Shown in pieces: positions 1 to 7,322 of a stretch of DNA of 64,000 nt (the stretch's first letter is position 1; each line of letters opens with the position of its first letter). The translations under genes were made by a program, and so were the position numbers. Under the pieces are notes generated by a model. It was not told the DNA's origin, did no database searches, and saw nothing but the letters and a program-made list of their open reading frames with translations. The DNA is from Acidithiobacillus marinus (GTDB taxonomy: Bacteria > Pseudomonadota > Gammaproteobacteria > Acidithiobacillales > Acidithiobacillaceae): NCBI RefSeq assembly GCF_002847505.1, contig NZ_MXAV01000020.1:31856-95855 (forward strand), in the 5' to 3' direction.

Positions 1-278
1 TCCAGACCCCGCAAAATGGCATCAATCATTGGGCCGGTAACAGTCAAAGTATGGGAACGCAGCTTGTCGAGCAGATCTTCCAGATGATGCGTCCAGTTGA
101 CCAGATTTTCGGCTTCGAGAAATCCCGCTCCGCCTTTCAGGGTGTGGAAAGCACGGAATACTGAAGCCAGAACATCGTCATTACCCGGATCAGACTCCAG
201 ACGCAAGGTGTCGTCCTGGGCCTTTTCCAGTAGCTCCCGGGCTTCGGGTAAATAATCCTGCAGAATTTCCATATCCAT
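1..278 (-). CDS. cheA: CheA chemotaxis histidine kinase, N-terminal part (runs off the window)
   Basis: The visible 92 residues form a histidine phosphotransfer (Hpt/P1) domain: FHTLKGGAGF contains the phospho-accepting His at about residue 45, in the usual helix context. CheA autophosphorylates here and passes phosphate to CheY. ATG at 278-276 is chosen; a second in-frame ATG lies two codons in. It begins 4 bp after the cheZ stop, so it is the distal gene of motD-cheY-cheZ-cheA. The P2, dimerisation, kinase and CheW-like domains lie outside the window, so a stand-alone Hpt protein cannot be excluded, although the cheYZ context makes CheA far more likely. Confidence 0.85.
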   Translation of the reverse strand, partial: MDMEILQDYLPEARELLEKAQDDTLRLESDPGNDDVLASVFRAFHTLKGGAGFLEAENLVNWTHHLEDLLDKLRSHTLTVTGPMIDAILRGL

Positions 279-282
279 GCTT

Positions 283-768
283 TTAGATCCCCAATTCCGC
301 CAATAAGCTGTCGACTTCGTCCTGATTGATGCTGGGATTGCTATCGGTAGATACCTCGGGTGTTGGATGCTTGCTGGTATCCAACCCGGTTTCTGCCAGA
401 GTCAGGCGAATCCGCTCTTCAACCGCCTGGAGCAGAGCAATAGCCTTTTTTAACCGCTGACCGGCAAGATCCTGCCCCTGCTGGCTGGCCAGAATCACCA
501 GTAGTGCACTTTCGATCTGCTTGAGGGGTTCATCTATGAAGCTGTTATGGGCGTTGCGAATATCCGCGACCGCATCCTGAGCTCTTTCCACAGCGGCCAA
601 GGTGGCCATGGTCTGTTCTTCGGTCAGACGCAGGGCTTCTTCCAGGGGGTTTTGCGCCCCGGAGAGTTTTTCTTCAGCGGTATTGGCAATGCGTTTCAGG
701 CCTTCTCGTAGCAGGAGTTCCGCTTCGCCCAGCAATCGATTGGGATCCAGTGGATTTTGGGTATTCAT
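283..768 (-). CDS. cheZ: CheZ, phosphatase of CheY-P
   Basis: 161 residues, mostly long amphipathic helices as expected for the CheZ four-helix bundle. The motif QDLAGQ at about residues 99-104 corresponds to the catalytic region of CheZ; D100 and Q104 have the same spacing as the Asp and Gln that act on CheY-P in E. coli. The C-terminus ([13 protein letters not shown]) is the conserved CheY-binding helix after an acidic, proline-containing linker. It is shorter than E. coli CheZ (214), mainly in the hairpin. The start overlaps the cheY stop as ATGA, indicating translational coupling. CheZ makes the switch signal short-lived. Confidence 0.93.
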   Translation of the reverse strand: MNTQNPLDPNRLLGEAELLLREGLKRIANTAEEKLSGAQNPLEEALRLTEEQTMATLAAVERAQDAVADIRNAHNSFIDEPLKQIESALLVILASQQGQDLAGQRLKKAIALLQAVEERIRLTLAETGLDTSKHPTPEVSTDSNPSINQDEVDSLLAELGI

Positions 769-1184
769 CCCTGGGCTCCTTGGGCGGCTTGCAGTCGTTT
801 GAAGACACTATCGAGTTTTTCTTTCAGGGTATCCGCTGTAAAGGGTTTGACGATATAACCGTTGACTCCCGCCTGGGCTGCTTCGAGAATATTTTCGCGC
901 TTGGCTTCGGCCGTCACCATCAGAACCGGTATGTGCTTGAGTTGCGGATCGGAGCGGATGGCACGGAGCAAATCAATACCCTGCATGTTCGGCATGTTCC
1001 AGTCGGACACCACAAAATCAAAAGGACGAGTATGCAGTTTTTGCAGTGCCTGGACGCCGTCTTCAGCTTCATCGAAATTACTGAAGCCCAATTCACGTAA
1101 TAAATTACGCACAATGCGCCGCATGGTAGAGAAATCGTCCACTACTAAAATGTGGATGCCCTTGTCGACCTGGTCAATGCCCAT
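765..1184 (-). CDS. cheY: CheY chemotaxis response regulator
   Basis: 139-residue single receiver domain. Acidic pair D16-D17, phospho-acceptor D61 (VVSDWNMP), the switch Thr in MVTAEAK and the Lys in IVKPF are all present. CheY-P binds FliM (and FliN) to change rotation sense. An in-frame upstream ATG at 1235 exists, but ATG 1184 is preferred because AAGGAGGAG lies just upstream. The stop overlaps the cheZ start (ATGA). A GC-rich hairpin and a possible sigma-28 promoter lie between it and the upstream motD gene. Confidence 0.96.
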   Translation of the reverse strand: MGIDQVDKGIHILVVDDFSTMRRIVRNLLRELGFSNFDEAEDGVQALQKLHTRPFDFVVSDWNMPNMQGIDLLRAIRSDPQLKHIPVLMVTAEAKRENILEAAQAGVNGYIVKPFTADTLKEKLDSVFKRLQAAQGAQG

Positions 1185-1210
1185 AAATGATGATCTCCTC
1201 CTTGAGTCAA

Positions 1211-1227
1211 ACCCCGCCGCTCGGGGT
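1211..1227 (-). other. GC-rich hairpin in the cheY leader
   Basis: On the minus strand ACCCCG-AGCGG-CGGGGT forms a perfect 6-bp stem with a 5-base loop, ending about 15 bases before the AAGGAGGAG Shine-Dalgarno of cheY. Only three T residues follow, so it is a poor terminator. It may be an attenuator-like or mRNA-stabilising hairpin. Confidence 0.35.
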
Positions 1228-1286
1228 ATCAGCAAGCAATTACTGTACCAATATACGACGGGGCTTTTAGCAATGTCATATGCTTG

Positions 1287-1314
1287 CTAACGGCACGTTC
1301 ACCCCATAACTAAA
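1287..1314 (-). promoter_or_regulatory. possible sigma-28 (FliA) promoter for cheYZA
   Basis: Minus-strand TTTAGTTA-N12-GCCGTTAG resembles the FliA consensus TAAAGTTT-N11-GCCGATAA (5/8 and 6/8 matches) but the spacer is one base long. The -10 half is the same GCCGTTA seen in the better fliC and flgKL sites of this locus, and cheY is a usual FliA target. Weaker than those sites. Confidence 0.42.
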
Positions 1315-1347
1315 GGGTGTCTGTTCCAGAATTTTTACAGTTCTGCC

Positions 1348-2190
1348 TCAGCCGCGCTGGCTGATGCTCCCTGCCATAATGGGATCAGTACCAGCTTTGC
1401 TGGGATTTTGCGGCGCTACCACCACAATGCTGACGCGCCGGTTCATGATCAGCCCCTTGGCGGTGTTGTTGGAAGCTACGGGATGATATTTGCCATATCC
1501 GGCAGCCACCAGATGATGGGGATTGACGCCTTGCTGGATGAATAATTCGACCACCGATACAGCGCGTGCCGCAGACAGCGCCCAGTTGGAACGGAATTGT
1601 GGGGTACGAATGGGCAAATCATTGGTGAAGCCGTTGACCTGAATCTGATAGGGAATTTGCGCCAGAATCTTAGCAATTTTGCTGAGGGTGCTGGTGGCGT
1701 TGGGGCTGATCTGGGCAGCGGCTGATGGGAAAAGAATTTTGGCATTCAAGTCGATCACAATACCCAGGTTGCTTCTATGAATGGCTACGCTTCCCTGTTC
1801 AATCAGCGGCTTCAGCAAATCGCGCATCTGTGCTTCTATTTTTTGCATTTCCGGGTTGGCCGGGTTTTCAGGATTTTTTGCTTTTGGTGAAACCTGTCCC
1901 TGCTGCACATGGGGTACCGGTGCCATGCTGGCAACCTTGGGTAATGCGGGCAAGGCAACCGGCGTTTGGGTAAGGCTGTTGGTATCCGAGCGAATAGGTA
2001 CCGGCGACCAGGGCTGACCACTGAACGCAGACACCAGAGTTTTCGATAATACTTTGTATTTCCCTTCGTTAACCGAAGAGATAGCGTACATGACCACAAA
2101 AAACGCAAAGAGCAGGGTGATGAAGTCGGCATAGGAAACCAGCCAGCGCTCATGATTTTCCCATTCTTCTTCTTTCTTCTTGCGTGCCAT
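1348..2190 (-). CDS. motD: MotB/MotD-type stator protein
   Basis: 280 residues. The N-terminus has one membrane segment with the proton-carrying Asp at residue 22 (VSYADFITLLFAFFVVMYAIS). A proline-rich periplasmic linker of about 100 residues follows, then an OmpA-like peptidoglycan-binding domain containing NWALSAARA, VAAGYGKYHP and MNRRVSIVV. Stator proteins of this family anchor the motor and conduct ions with a MotA partner. The HERWLVSYADF start and its position before cheYZA resemble Pseudomonas MotD rather than MotB. The likely partner is the MotC-type gene at 52196-52939, now at the other end of the locus. SD GAGAGGAG precedes ATG 2190. Confidence 0.88.
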   Translation of the reverse strand: MARKKKEEEWENHERWLVSYADFITLLFAFFVVMYAISSVNEGKYKVLSKTLVSAFSGQPWSPVPIRSDTNSLTQTPVALPALPKVASMAPVPHVQQGQVSPKAKNPENPANPEMQKIEAQMRDLLKPLIEQGSVAIHRSNLGIVIDLNAKILFPSAAAQISPNATSTLSKIAKILAQIPYQIQVNGFTNDLPIRTPQFRSNWALSAARAVSVVELFIQQGVNPHHLVAAGYGKYHPVASNNTAKGLIMNRRVSIVVVAPQNPSKAGTDPIMAGSISQRG

Positions 2191-2392
2191 AGGGTGTTCT
2201 CCTCTCTCATGTTTTGCTGTTCATACCTACTAAGTAGTCGGGATGTGTTGCTTTGCAGCCCATTCCGACCTTTTCAAGCGAGATTCGTGCCGTCCGTGCT
2301 GGACGGTTGATAGGCATGAATCCTGCTGTGTATTTGCCTGATATCAACCATCTTCCTGGTGTCAAAAGTTTGACAATGGGTTCATATGAGGA

Positions 2393-3142
2393 ATGAATAT
2401 GGTCAACGAAAAAAACCTCGTCGATAAATTGTTTGCCCACGCCAATCGTTTGACGTTAAACACAGCCGTCGAGCGAATGTTACAGTCCCTCGTCGACGCG
2501 CAACAAAACATGCAGGTATTGGTGGGTCAACGCAATACTGTTCTAGGTCACACCAGCCTGTTGGCTGAAGATGATCAGAAAAATAGTTTGATTATGGATG
2601 CCTTGATGCCAGAAGCCGTCAATACTCATTTGCATCCAGGAGAAGATTTGTTGTTGTGGACTGTTGATGCCTTGCCTGCTGGCTTCCAGACTACCGTGCT
2701 GGAGCAGCTCACTTGGCAACGTTTTGCCGCTATCCGGATTCAGCGACCCGAAGTGGTTTATCAGTGGCAAAGACGAGCAAATCTGCGTGCAGTACTTGAT
2801 GTCTCTGACAAAATGACCGTAGTGCTGCGTCGTTTTGGTGCGCGTGCGCTGGAGGGGGAATGCGTGAACATTGGTGCGGGTGGCATGCGGATGCGAATCA
2901 CGATTCCTCATGACTATCCGTTGGCTGCAGGCGAGCTGCTGGCGCAGATACAGTTCCGATTCCAGAATCACCCTTATTCGCTTGCTGCCAAAGTCTGTTA
3001 TTTGAGTGGCGGAAGGCGTCTACAGGGCGGTATGCAAGAGCTGGGCTTGCGTTTTATGGATGTTTCTTCCGCCCTCGAAGATAAAATCATGCAGTTCGCA
3101 CTGCGTTATGATCGCGAATGCTTACGCCGTGCCAGTCGATAA
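2393..3142 (+). CDS. YcgR-like flagellar brake, PilZ domain protein
   Basis: 249 residues in a YcgR-like arrangement: an N-terminal beta-rich domain (about 70-135) and a C-terminal PilZ domain (about 135-245). The c-di-GMP RxxxR motif is seen as QRRANLR. The second PilZ motif, normally (D/N)xSxxG, reads NIGAGG, so the Ser is Gly. Proteins of this family bind c-di-GMP and slow the motor through FliG/MotA. An N-terminal helical extension of about 50 residues precedes the first domain. The 3' end overlaps the convergent fliW gene by 21 bp. ATG 2393 has GAGGA immediately upstream; ATG 2399 is an alternative. Confidence 0.8.
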   Translation: MNMVNEKNLVDKLFAHANRLTLNTAVERMLQSLVDAQQNMQVLVGQRNTVLGHTSLLAEDDQKNSLIMDALMPEAVNTHLHPGEDLLLWTVDALPAGFQTTVLEQLTWQRFAAIRIQRPEVVYQWQRRANLRAVLDVSDKMTVVLRRFGARALEGECVNIGAGGMRMRITIPHDYPLAAGELLAQIQFRFQNHPYSLAAKVCYLSGGRRLQGGMQELGLRFMDVSSALEDKIMQFALRYDRECLRRASR

Positions 3143-3628
3143 GGGTTGCTTTACCTGGGTATCGCTGCTGGACAACTCCTGAAGGGGAACCACAGTCTGG
3201 GCACCCAATGCAGCAGGAGGCAGATGACTGGTCAGTAAAGGCTCTGACACTATTTCCTGATGTTCGACAATCCACTGTCCAAACTGCATTTTGTCGGGCA
3301 GAAAATAAAGCGGCGCCAGAGCATTGCTCTGCAGTTTTCCATTTTCTGTCTGTGGCAGGATGACCATGACCATGGTAATTCCTTCTTTTTCGCTTTTGGC
3401 AAAATGCGGAGTTTGTGAATAGCGCAGATTAAAGTGCTCTGGAGCTATTAACAGAAAGGTGATCAGCGGGTCATCCAGAGACTGCAACCAGACAAAGGGA
3501 CCTTGACTGGGTAGATGTAACAAGGCGAACTGATGCAGTTCCGTAAACCCAGGCATGGGTGCAATGCAGTGCCAGATATCTTTTTCAGCGATGGACAAGG
3601 GGCCAAAACGGGTACTATAGGTGCTCAT
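3122..3628 (-). CDS. fliW: FliW flagellar assembly factor, CsrA antagonist
   Basis: 168 residues with FliW signatures: N-terminal STRFGPLSI, FTELHQFALLHLPSQGPFVWLQSLDDP, and a central VILPQ segment. In Bacillus and Campylobacter FliW binds both flagellin and CsrA; when flagellin is exported, free FliW removes CsrA from the flagellin mRNA. ATG 3628 overlaps the csrA stop (TGATG), so the two should be translated in a coupled way. The last 25 residues are a Ser/Thr/Gln-rich tail beyond the usual family length, and its final 21 bp overlap the convergent PilZ gene. Confidence 0.9.
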   Translation of the reverse strand: MSTYSTRFGPLSIAEKDIWHCIAPMPGFTELHQFALLHLPSQGPFVWLQSLDDPLITFLLIAPEHFNLRYSQTPHFAKSEKEGITMVMVILPQTENGKLQSNALAPLYFLPDKMQFGQWIVEHQEIVSEPLLTSHLPPAALGAQTVVPLQELSSSDTQVKQPLSTGTA

Positions 3629-3888
3629 CAGGATTCATCCTCAGGATGACCATTGTCATCCGTATGGTGTTGCTGTCTCAACCAGTGTTCAAAATCGTTG
3701 GGCGCCAGGGTTTGGGCGGATTGGTTGGCCAGTTTGACGGTTTCCAGCAATTCTTCGCGTAAAATCGTGAGATTTTCGCTGCTTTCAATGCCTAGTCTTA
3801 CCTGGCCGTCATCAATGCGGGTAACGACAATGCGAATGTTGTCGCCTATGCAAATGGCCTGACCACGACGCCTGGTGAGTACCAGCAC
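3628..3888 (-). CDS. csrA: CsrA post-transcriptional regulator
   Basis: 86 residues beginning MLVLTRRRGQAICIGDNIRI, with the conserved VRLGIESSENLTILREEL core. CsrA dimers bind GGA-containing hairpins in mRNA leaders. E. coli CsrA has 61 residues; this one has a C-terminal extension of about 25, and extended CsrA proteins are typical where FliW is the antagonist. The start is GTG 3 bp after the flgN stop, with GGGAG upstream. It lies in flgA-flgM-flgN-csrA-fliW, so it is expected to be co-transcribed with flagellar genes. Confidence 0.95.
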   Translation of the reverse strand: MLVLTRRRGQAICIGDNIRIVVTRIDDGQVRLGIESSENLTILREELLETVKLANQSAQTLAPNDFEHWLRQQHHTDDNGHPEDES

Positions 3889-3891
3889 GAT

Positions 3892-4278
3892 TCAGGCGCT
3901 CCCGATCAAATGGTTTGCCGGGGTTGATCGAGTGGTACCAAGGTCCGTATAGATGGGCTGACTGTTACCAAAGAAAATTTCCCATGCACCTTGATTGAAG
4001 CGCATCAAAGCCTGGATGATTTGCCCGTTTAATTGGTTCTTGCGCAGGATTTCGGTCAGCAAGCTGCGTCCCGGAACAGATTCCAAGGTATTGCGGAACT
4101 CGGAATTTGACGATTTCATCTGCTCAAGCTGGGCGAAGCAGCGCATTTTTTCTGAAGCAACTTGCTGGAGATTCTGCATATGGCCTGTCTTCAGGCTGGC
4201 AGTCTCATCATCCAGTAACCGCTGCAGTTGTTCCAGCAGTGGAAACTGTTGAGAAATTTTATGCGCATCCGGATGCAT
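3892..4278 (-). CDS. flgN: FlgN-like flagellar export chaperone
   Basis: 128 residues, long helices in the first 100, little tertiary-domain signature. Placement directly downstream of flgM (7 bp gap), the size and a coiled helix pattern (LLEQLQRLLDDETASLKTG) match FlgN, the chaperone of hook-filament junction proteins FlgK and FlgL. The segment around NGQIIQALMRFNQGAWEIFFG resembles the FlgN C-terminal helix. A second small helical protein before flgK (13071) could share this role. Confidence 0.75.
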   Translation of the reverse strand: MHPDAHKISQQFPLLEQLQRLLDDETASLKTGHMQNLQQVASEKMRCFAQLEQMKSSNSEFRNTLESVPGRSLLTEILRKNQLNGQIIQALMRFNQGAWEIFFGNSQPIYTDLGTTRSTPANHLIGSA

Positions 4279-4285
4279 ACTGTGA

Positions 4286-4624
4286 TCAGGCTGGGGTGCC
4301 GGGCTTGTTAGGCATAAACTGCTGATTATCCTGGGTCAGCCCCAGTCCGATTTGCTGCGGAGCAATCTGATAGCTGCCGTTGACAATACTGGAACGAATT
4401 GCCGCCAATTGTTCGGTGCTGGCAGAGCTCTCTTTTTGCGCCGCCATCAACTGCCTGGCTTTGGGTGACAAGGTCAAATGATCTTGTGCCACCGAATTGC
4501 CACCAGCAGGCTGAACTGCATTTTTTTCGGAACCCGCATTACTGACGGATTGTTCAGGGTTACTCCGGGTTTCCTTGGACGCTATTCCCGTAAGTAATCC
4601 ATTGTAGGGGTTGATGGGATTCAT
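4286..4624 (-). CDS. flgM: FlgM anti-sigma-28 factor
   Basis: 112 residues, low-complexity N-terminal half as in the intrinsically disordered FlgM family. The middle has DHLTLSPKARQLMAAQKE and then AAIRSSIVNGSYQI, the helices by which FlgM holds FliA. It blocks sigma-28 until it is exported through the completed hook. Strong SD AGGAGG precedes ATG 4624. The C-terminal tail (about 20 residues after the last FliA-binding helix) is longer than usual. Confidence 0.88.
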   Translation of the reverse strand: MNPINPYNGLLTGIASKETRSNPEQSVSNAGSEKNAVQPAGGNSVAQDHLTLSPKARQLMAAQKESSASTEQLAAIRSSIVNGSYQIAPQQIGLGLTQDNQQFMPNKPGTPA

Positions 4625-4721
4625 GAATGTACCTCCTGCCTGACTATGCTATCTCTAGTATTTACGACACATAACAACAATAACTGAAGGTGTTTGAGCC
4701 ATTTATTTTTCACCATGTCCC

Positions 4722-5444
4722 TTAAAAGTTTACCACGACATGTCCTTGCGCGGTGACCGTACCCCGTATTATCCGACCGGATTGCAAATTTCTGACCATG
4801 ATGTTTTGTCCGGGACGACCATTTTCAATGGCGTCGGCAATGGTAGCAATGCGAATGCCATCGCCTTCAGCGTAAAGTGTCACCTGTTCCCCAGCATGTA
4901 CCACATCAGGAGCGTTGAGCATGCCGGTGGTGATGGGCTGTCCGGCCAAGGTACCGAAGCGCAGGACTTTACCAATAACTGCCTGAGGGGAACGAATCGC
5001 ACTACCGCTCAAGCCACTGGTATTTCTGCGGACAACAGCCAGATCACCGGCTTGGATGACGGAGCCCGCCGTCAGGGGGCGGGCCGCAATGACCACGGCC
5101 TGATCCACCTGGACTTGGACTGGTAGATATATCTGCCAATTGCTGGGTGCCTGACAGAGCACTTTTATGGTCTGGTTGCCATAGGGATTACTGTACCCAA
5201 AGTAACTGACTTTGAGCTTGGTACAGCGAGGAAAATGAATGCCCGAAGCAGGGCCATCCAGATGGATATGCAGCCCGGAAGACTGAGCAGGTAAATGGGC
5301 GCGAACAAAACTCAGAGCAGCGTTGCGAATAGCATCGGGACTCTCCACGCCAATTTGCGCATGGGCAGCAGTGCTCATCATCATAAGCATGAGTGTCACG
5401 ACGGCATGGTTGTACCTTCTCCCTGGCGAAGATCTGTGCTTCAT
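4722..5444 (-). CDS. flgA: FlgA, P-ring assembly chaperone
   Basis: 240 residues with a Sec signal peptide (basic start, hydrophobic VVTLMLMMMSTAAHA, probable cleavage near residue 29). The C-terminal half holds the SAF/FlgA domain with ARPLTAGSVIQAGDLAVVRR and GEQVTLYAEGDGIRI. FlgA acts in the periplasm to help FlgI polymerise into the P ring. It is the first gene of the minus-strand operon and is preceded by a sigma-54 promoter at 5500-5515, about 55 bp upstream of its start. Confidence 0.92.
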   Translation of the reverse strand: MKHRSSPGRRYNHAVVTLMLMMMSTAAHAQIGVESPDAIRNAALSFVRAHLPAQSSGLHIHLDGPASGIHFPRCTKLKVSYFGYSNPYGNQTIKVLCQAPSNWQIYLPVQVQVDQAVVIAARPLTAGSVIQAGDLAVVRRNTSGLSGSAIRSPQAVIGKVLRFGTLAGQPITTGMLNAPDVVHAGEQVTLYAEGDGIRIATIADAIENGRPGQNIMVRNLQSGRIIRGTVTAQGHVVVNF

Positions 5445-5499
5445 TTAATGCCCATGCTCCCTACGCTTGTATCCATGAGATCTCATCAGCAAGAGCGAA

Positions 5500-5515
5500 A
5501 GCAAATAACGCGCCA
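5500..5515 (-). promoter_or_regulatory. sigma-54 promoter of flgA-flgM-flgN-csrA-fliW
   Basis: Minus-strand TGGCGCGTTATTTGCT matches the RpoN consensus TGGCACG-N4-TTGCT with exact GG-N10-GC spacing. It lies 55 bp upstream of flgA and divergently from the flgB promoter. Confidence 0.8.
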
Positions 5516-5709
5516 CAACCCAGAACCGGCACATGGTCTTTGAAGTGAACGCTTCTGCTTGCGTGGGCAGCAGGATGCGGCATTTTTTTGCCGATGCGCC
5601 TGAGTCAACCCAATGCAGGCGGCCCTTATCTGCCGTTGAAGACAAGGCAACGGGGTGGAGTCAGCGATAAATACTGCTGTAAAAGATGCTCGGTATGAAA
5701 AGATCATTG

Positions 5710-5725
5710 TGGCATATTTTTTGCT
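5710..5725 (+). promoter_or_regulatory. sigma-54 promoter of flgBCDEFGHIJ
   Basis: TGGCATATTTTTTGCT fits the RpoN consensus with GG-N10-GC spacing and ends 38 bp before the chosen flgB start. Activators encoded at 31470 and 33753 are the obvious candidates to drive it. Confidence 0.82.
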
Positions 5726-5762
5726 TTTAAAAGCCCAAAGGTTTCTCAGGGAGGTCGAGCGG

Positions 5763-6176
5763 ATGTCGGGTTTATTGGATCAAGCGTTGGATCCCTTGGC
5801 GGATGCACTGAAAGTGACCGGCTATCGGCAACAACTGCTGGCCGCCAATATAGCCAATGCTAATACACCGAATTATCACGCCGTAGATATCCCTTTCCAG
5901 CAGACCTTGGCCGCTGTGCAGTCTGGAGATGATGGAGGCCTTACTCTGGAAACCGATCATCACCGGCAGTTTGCTGCTACTGGTAATGACGCGAGTATGG
6001 CAGCTTTTGTGCAGTATCAGCGTGGTAGCCAGGTAGGCCTGGATAATAACTCGGTGAATATGAATCGTGAGCAGGCCAGTTTTTTACAAAATAGTGTGCA
6101 TTATCAGGCCGATCTCACTTTTCTGACCGGAAAAATCAAAACGCTGATCTCGGCCATTACGGGAACAACCAGTTAA
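5763..6176 (+). CDS. flgB: FlgB proximal rod protein
   Basis: 137 residues. N-terminal rod/hook signature [20 protein letters not shown] and the C-terminal helix beginning [19 protein letters not shown] are typical of FlgB. The reading frame is open upstream to 5655 but the ATG at 5763 is used, because GGGAGG lies just before it and the upstream part contains the sigma-54 promoter. First gene of the rod-hook operon; FlgB sits at the base of the rod near FliE. Confidence 0.95.
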   Translation: MSGLLDQALDPLADALKVTGYRQQLLAANIANANTPNYHAVDIPFQQTLAAVQSGDDGGLTLETDHHRQFAATGNDASMAAFVQYQRGSQVGLDNNSVNMNREQASFLQNSVHYQADLTFLTGKIKTLISAITGTTS

Positions 6177-6196
6177 ATGTTGCAGGAGTAAATACT

Positions 6197-6613
6197 ATGT
6201 CATTGTTTTCAGTTTTGGATGTGGCAAGTTCGGCGCTGACGGCTCAGGGTTATCGGCTGAATGTGGTTGCCAGTAACATGGCGAATGCCAATTCGGCCAC
6301 CAGTTCTGATGGCCAGCCCTACAGGGCGCGCGAAGTAGTATTTGCGGCACAACCCTTTGCGGGTGCGGGCGCTCCGGCAGGAGTGAATGGTGTGCGTGTG
6401 GCGGAAGTCGTCAGCAAGCCTGGGCCATTCAAAATGGTGTATCAGCCCGGTAATCCCCTAGCCGACAAGGAAGGTTACGTCAAAATGCCCAACGTGAATC
6501 CGGTGGATGAAATGGTGAACATGATCTCGGCCTCACGGGCTTATCAGGCGAATGTGAATGTGATGAACACCACCAAAGCCTTGCTGCAGAAAACCCTTAC
6601 TCTGGGAGCCTGA
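6197..6613 (+). CDS. flgC: FlgC proximal rod protein
   Basis: 138 residues. N-terminus [25 protein letters not shown] and C-terminus [37 protein letters not shown] are FlgC hallmarks. It follows flgB by 20 bp with AGGAG as SD. Structural part of the rod, exported by the flagellar type III system without a Sec signal. Confidence 0.96.
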   Translation: MSLFSVLDVASSALTAQGYRLNVVASNMANANSATSSDGQPYRAREVVFAAQPFAGAGAPAGVNGVRVAEVVSKPGPFKMVYQPGNPLADKEGYVKMPNVNPVDEMVNMISASRAYQANVNVMNTTKALLQKTLTLGA

Positions 6614-6615
6614 AC

Positions 6616-7311
6616 ATGAGCGTCAATTCTCTGACATCCAGCGTCAATCCTTTTTATCAGTCCTTACAGACCAGTTCGGCAGGCAGTTCGGGTACGGCCA
6701 GCAGTGGTGCCAGCGGCCTCGCCAGCGAGAGCACTTTTTATAATTTGCTGGTCACCCAATTAACCAATCAGGATCCGCTTAATCCGCTCAGTAATCAGGA
6801 TTTGTCCTCACAGTTGGCGCAATTCAGCATGGCCAACGGCGTGCAGGCCATTCAGGGTTCACTCAGCTCGCTGATGGCACAGATTAACCAGAATCAGGGT
6901 TTGCAGGCGGCCTCATTGATTGGCAAATCGGTAACCACTTCCGGCAATCAACTGACTTTGAGTGGCAGCAGTTCTACGGGTGCTTACGATCTTGCCGGTG
7001 ATGCCGCTGCAGTGAATGTGCTGATAAAAAACAGCGCCGGACAGACGCTAGCGATTTTGCCCCAGGGTCCACAGTCTTCGGGAATGCAGAGCTTTTCCTG
7101 GAATGGTAAAGCAGCCAACGGGAGCGCTCTGCCAGCCGGCAATTATCAGTTTTCCGTTCAGGCTGCTGGCGCCAATGGCGATGCGGTAACGAGTACGCCG
7201 TATATGTTCGGGGTGGTCAATGGCGTCACCCTCGGAAATGCAGGTCCCACCCTGCAATTACAAGGTCAGCAAGGTTCTGTGCCTTTCAGCTCCGTGCAGA
7301 ATATTATTTAA
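6616..7311 (+). CDS. flgD: FlgD hook-capping protein
   Basis: 231 residues. The conserved N-terminal export/capping segment TFYNLLVTQLTNQDPLNPLSNQDLSS (read in two parts) is followed by SQLAQFSMANGVQAI, and the C-terminal part has the FLG-like/tudor beta domain (SFSWNGKAANGSALPAGNYQF). FlgD caps the growing hook and is later discarded. It starts 2 bp after the flgC stop. The Ser/Gly-rich stretch at residues 20-40 is a linker. Confidence 0.94.
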   Translation: MSVNSLTSSVNPFYQSLQTSSAGSSGTASSGASGLASESTFYNLLVTQLTNQDPLNPLSNQDLSSQLAQFSMANGVQAIQGSLSSLMAQINQNQGLQAASLIGKSVTTSGNQLTLSGSSSTGAYDLAGDAAAVNVLIKNSAGQTLAILPQGPQSSGMQSFSWNGKAANGSALPAGNYQFSVQAAGANGDAVTSTPYMFGVVNGVTLGNAGPTLQLQGQQGSVPFSSVQNII

Positions 7312-7322
7312 GGAGTTTTAAA

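Noticed and set aside
4725..4732. Minus-strand TAAACTTT at the end of flgA as -35 of a sigma-28 promoter for flgM
   Set aside because: No GCCG-type -10 half at 10-12 bases; only a chance half-site.
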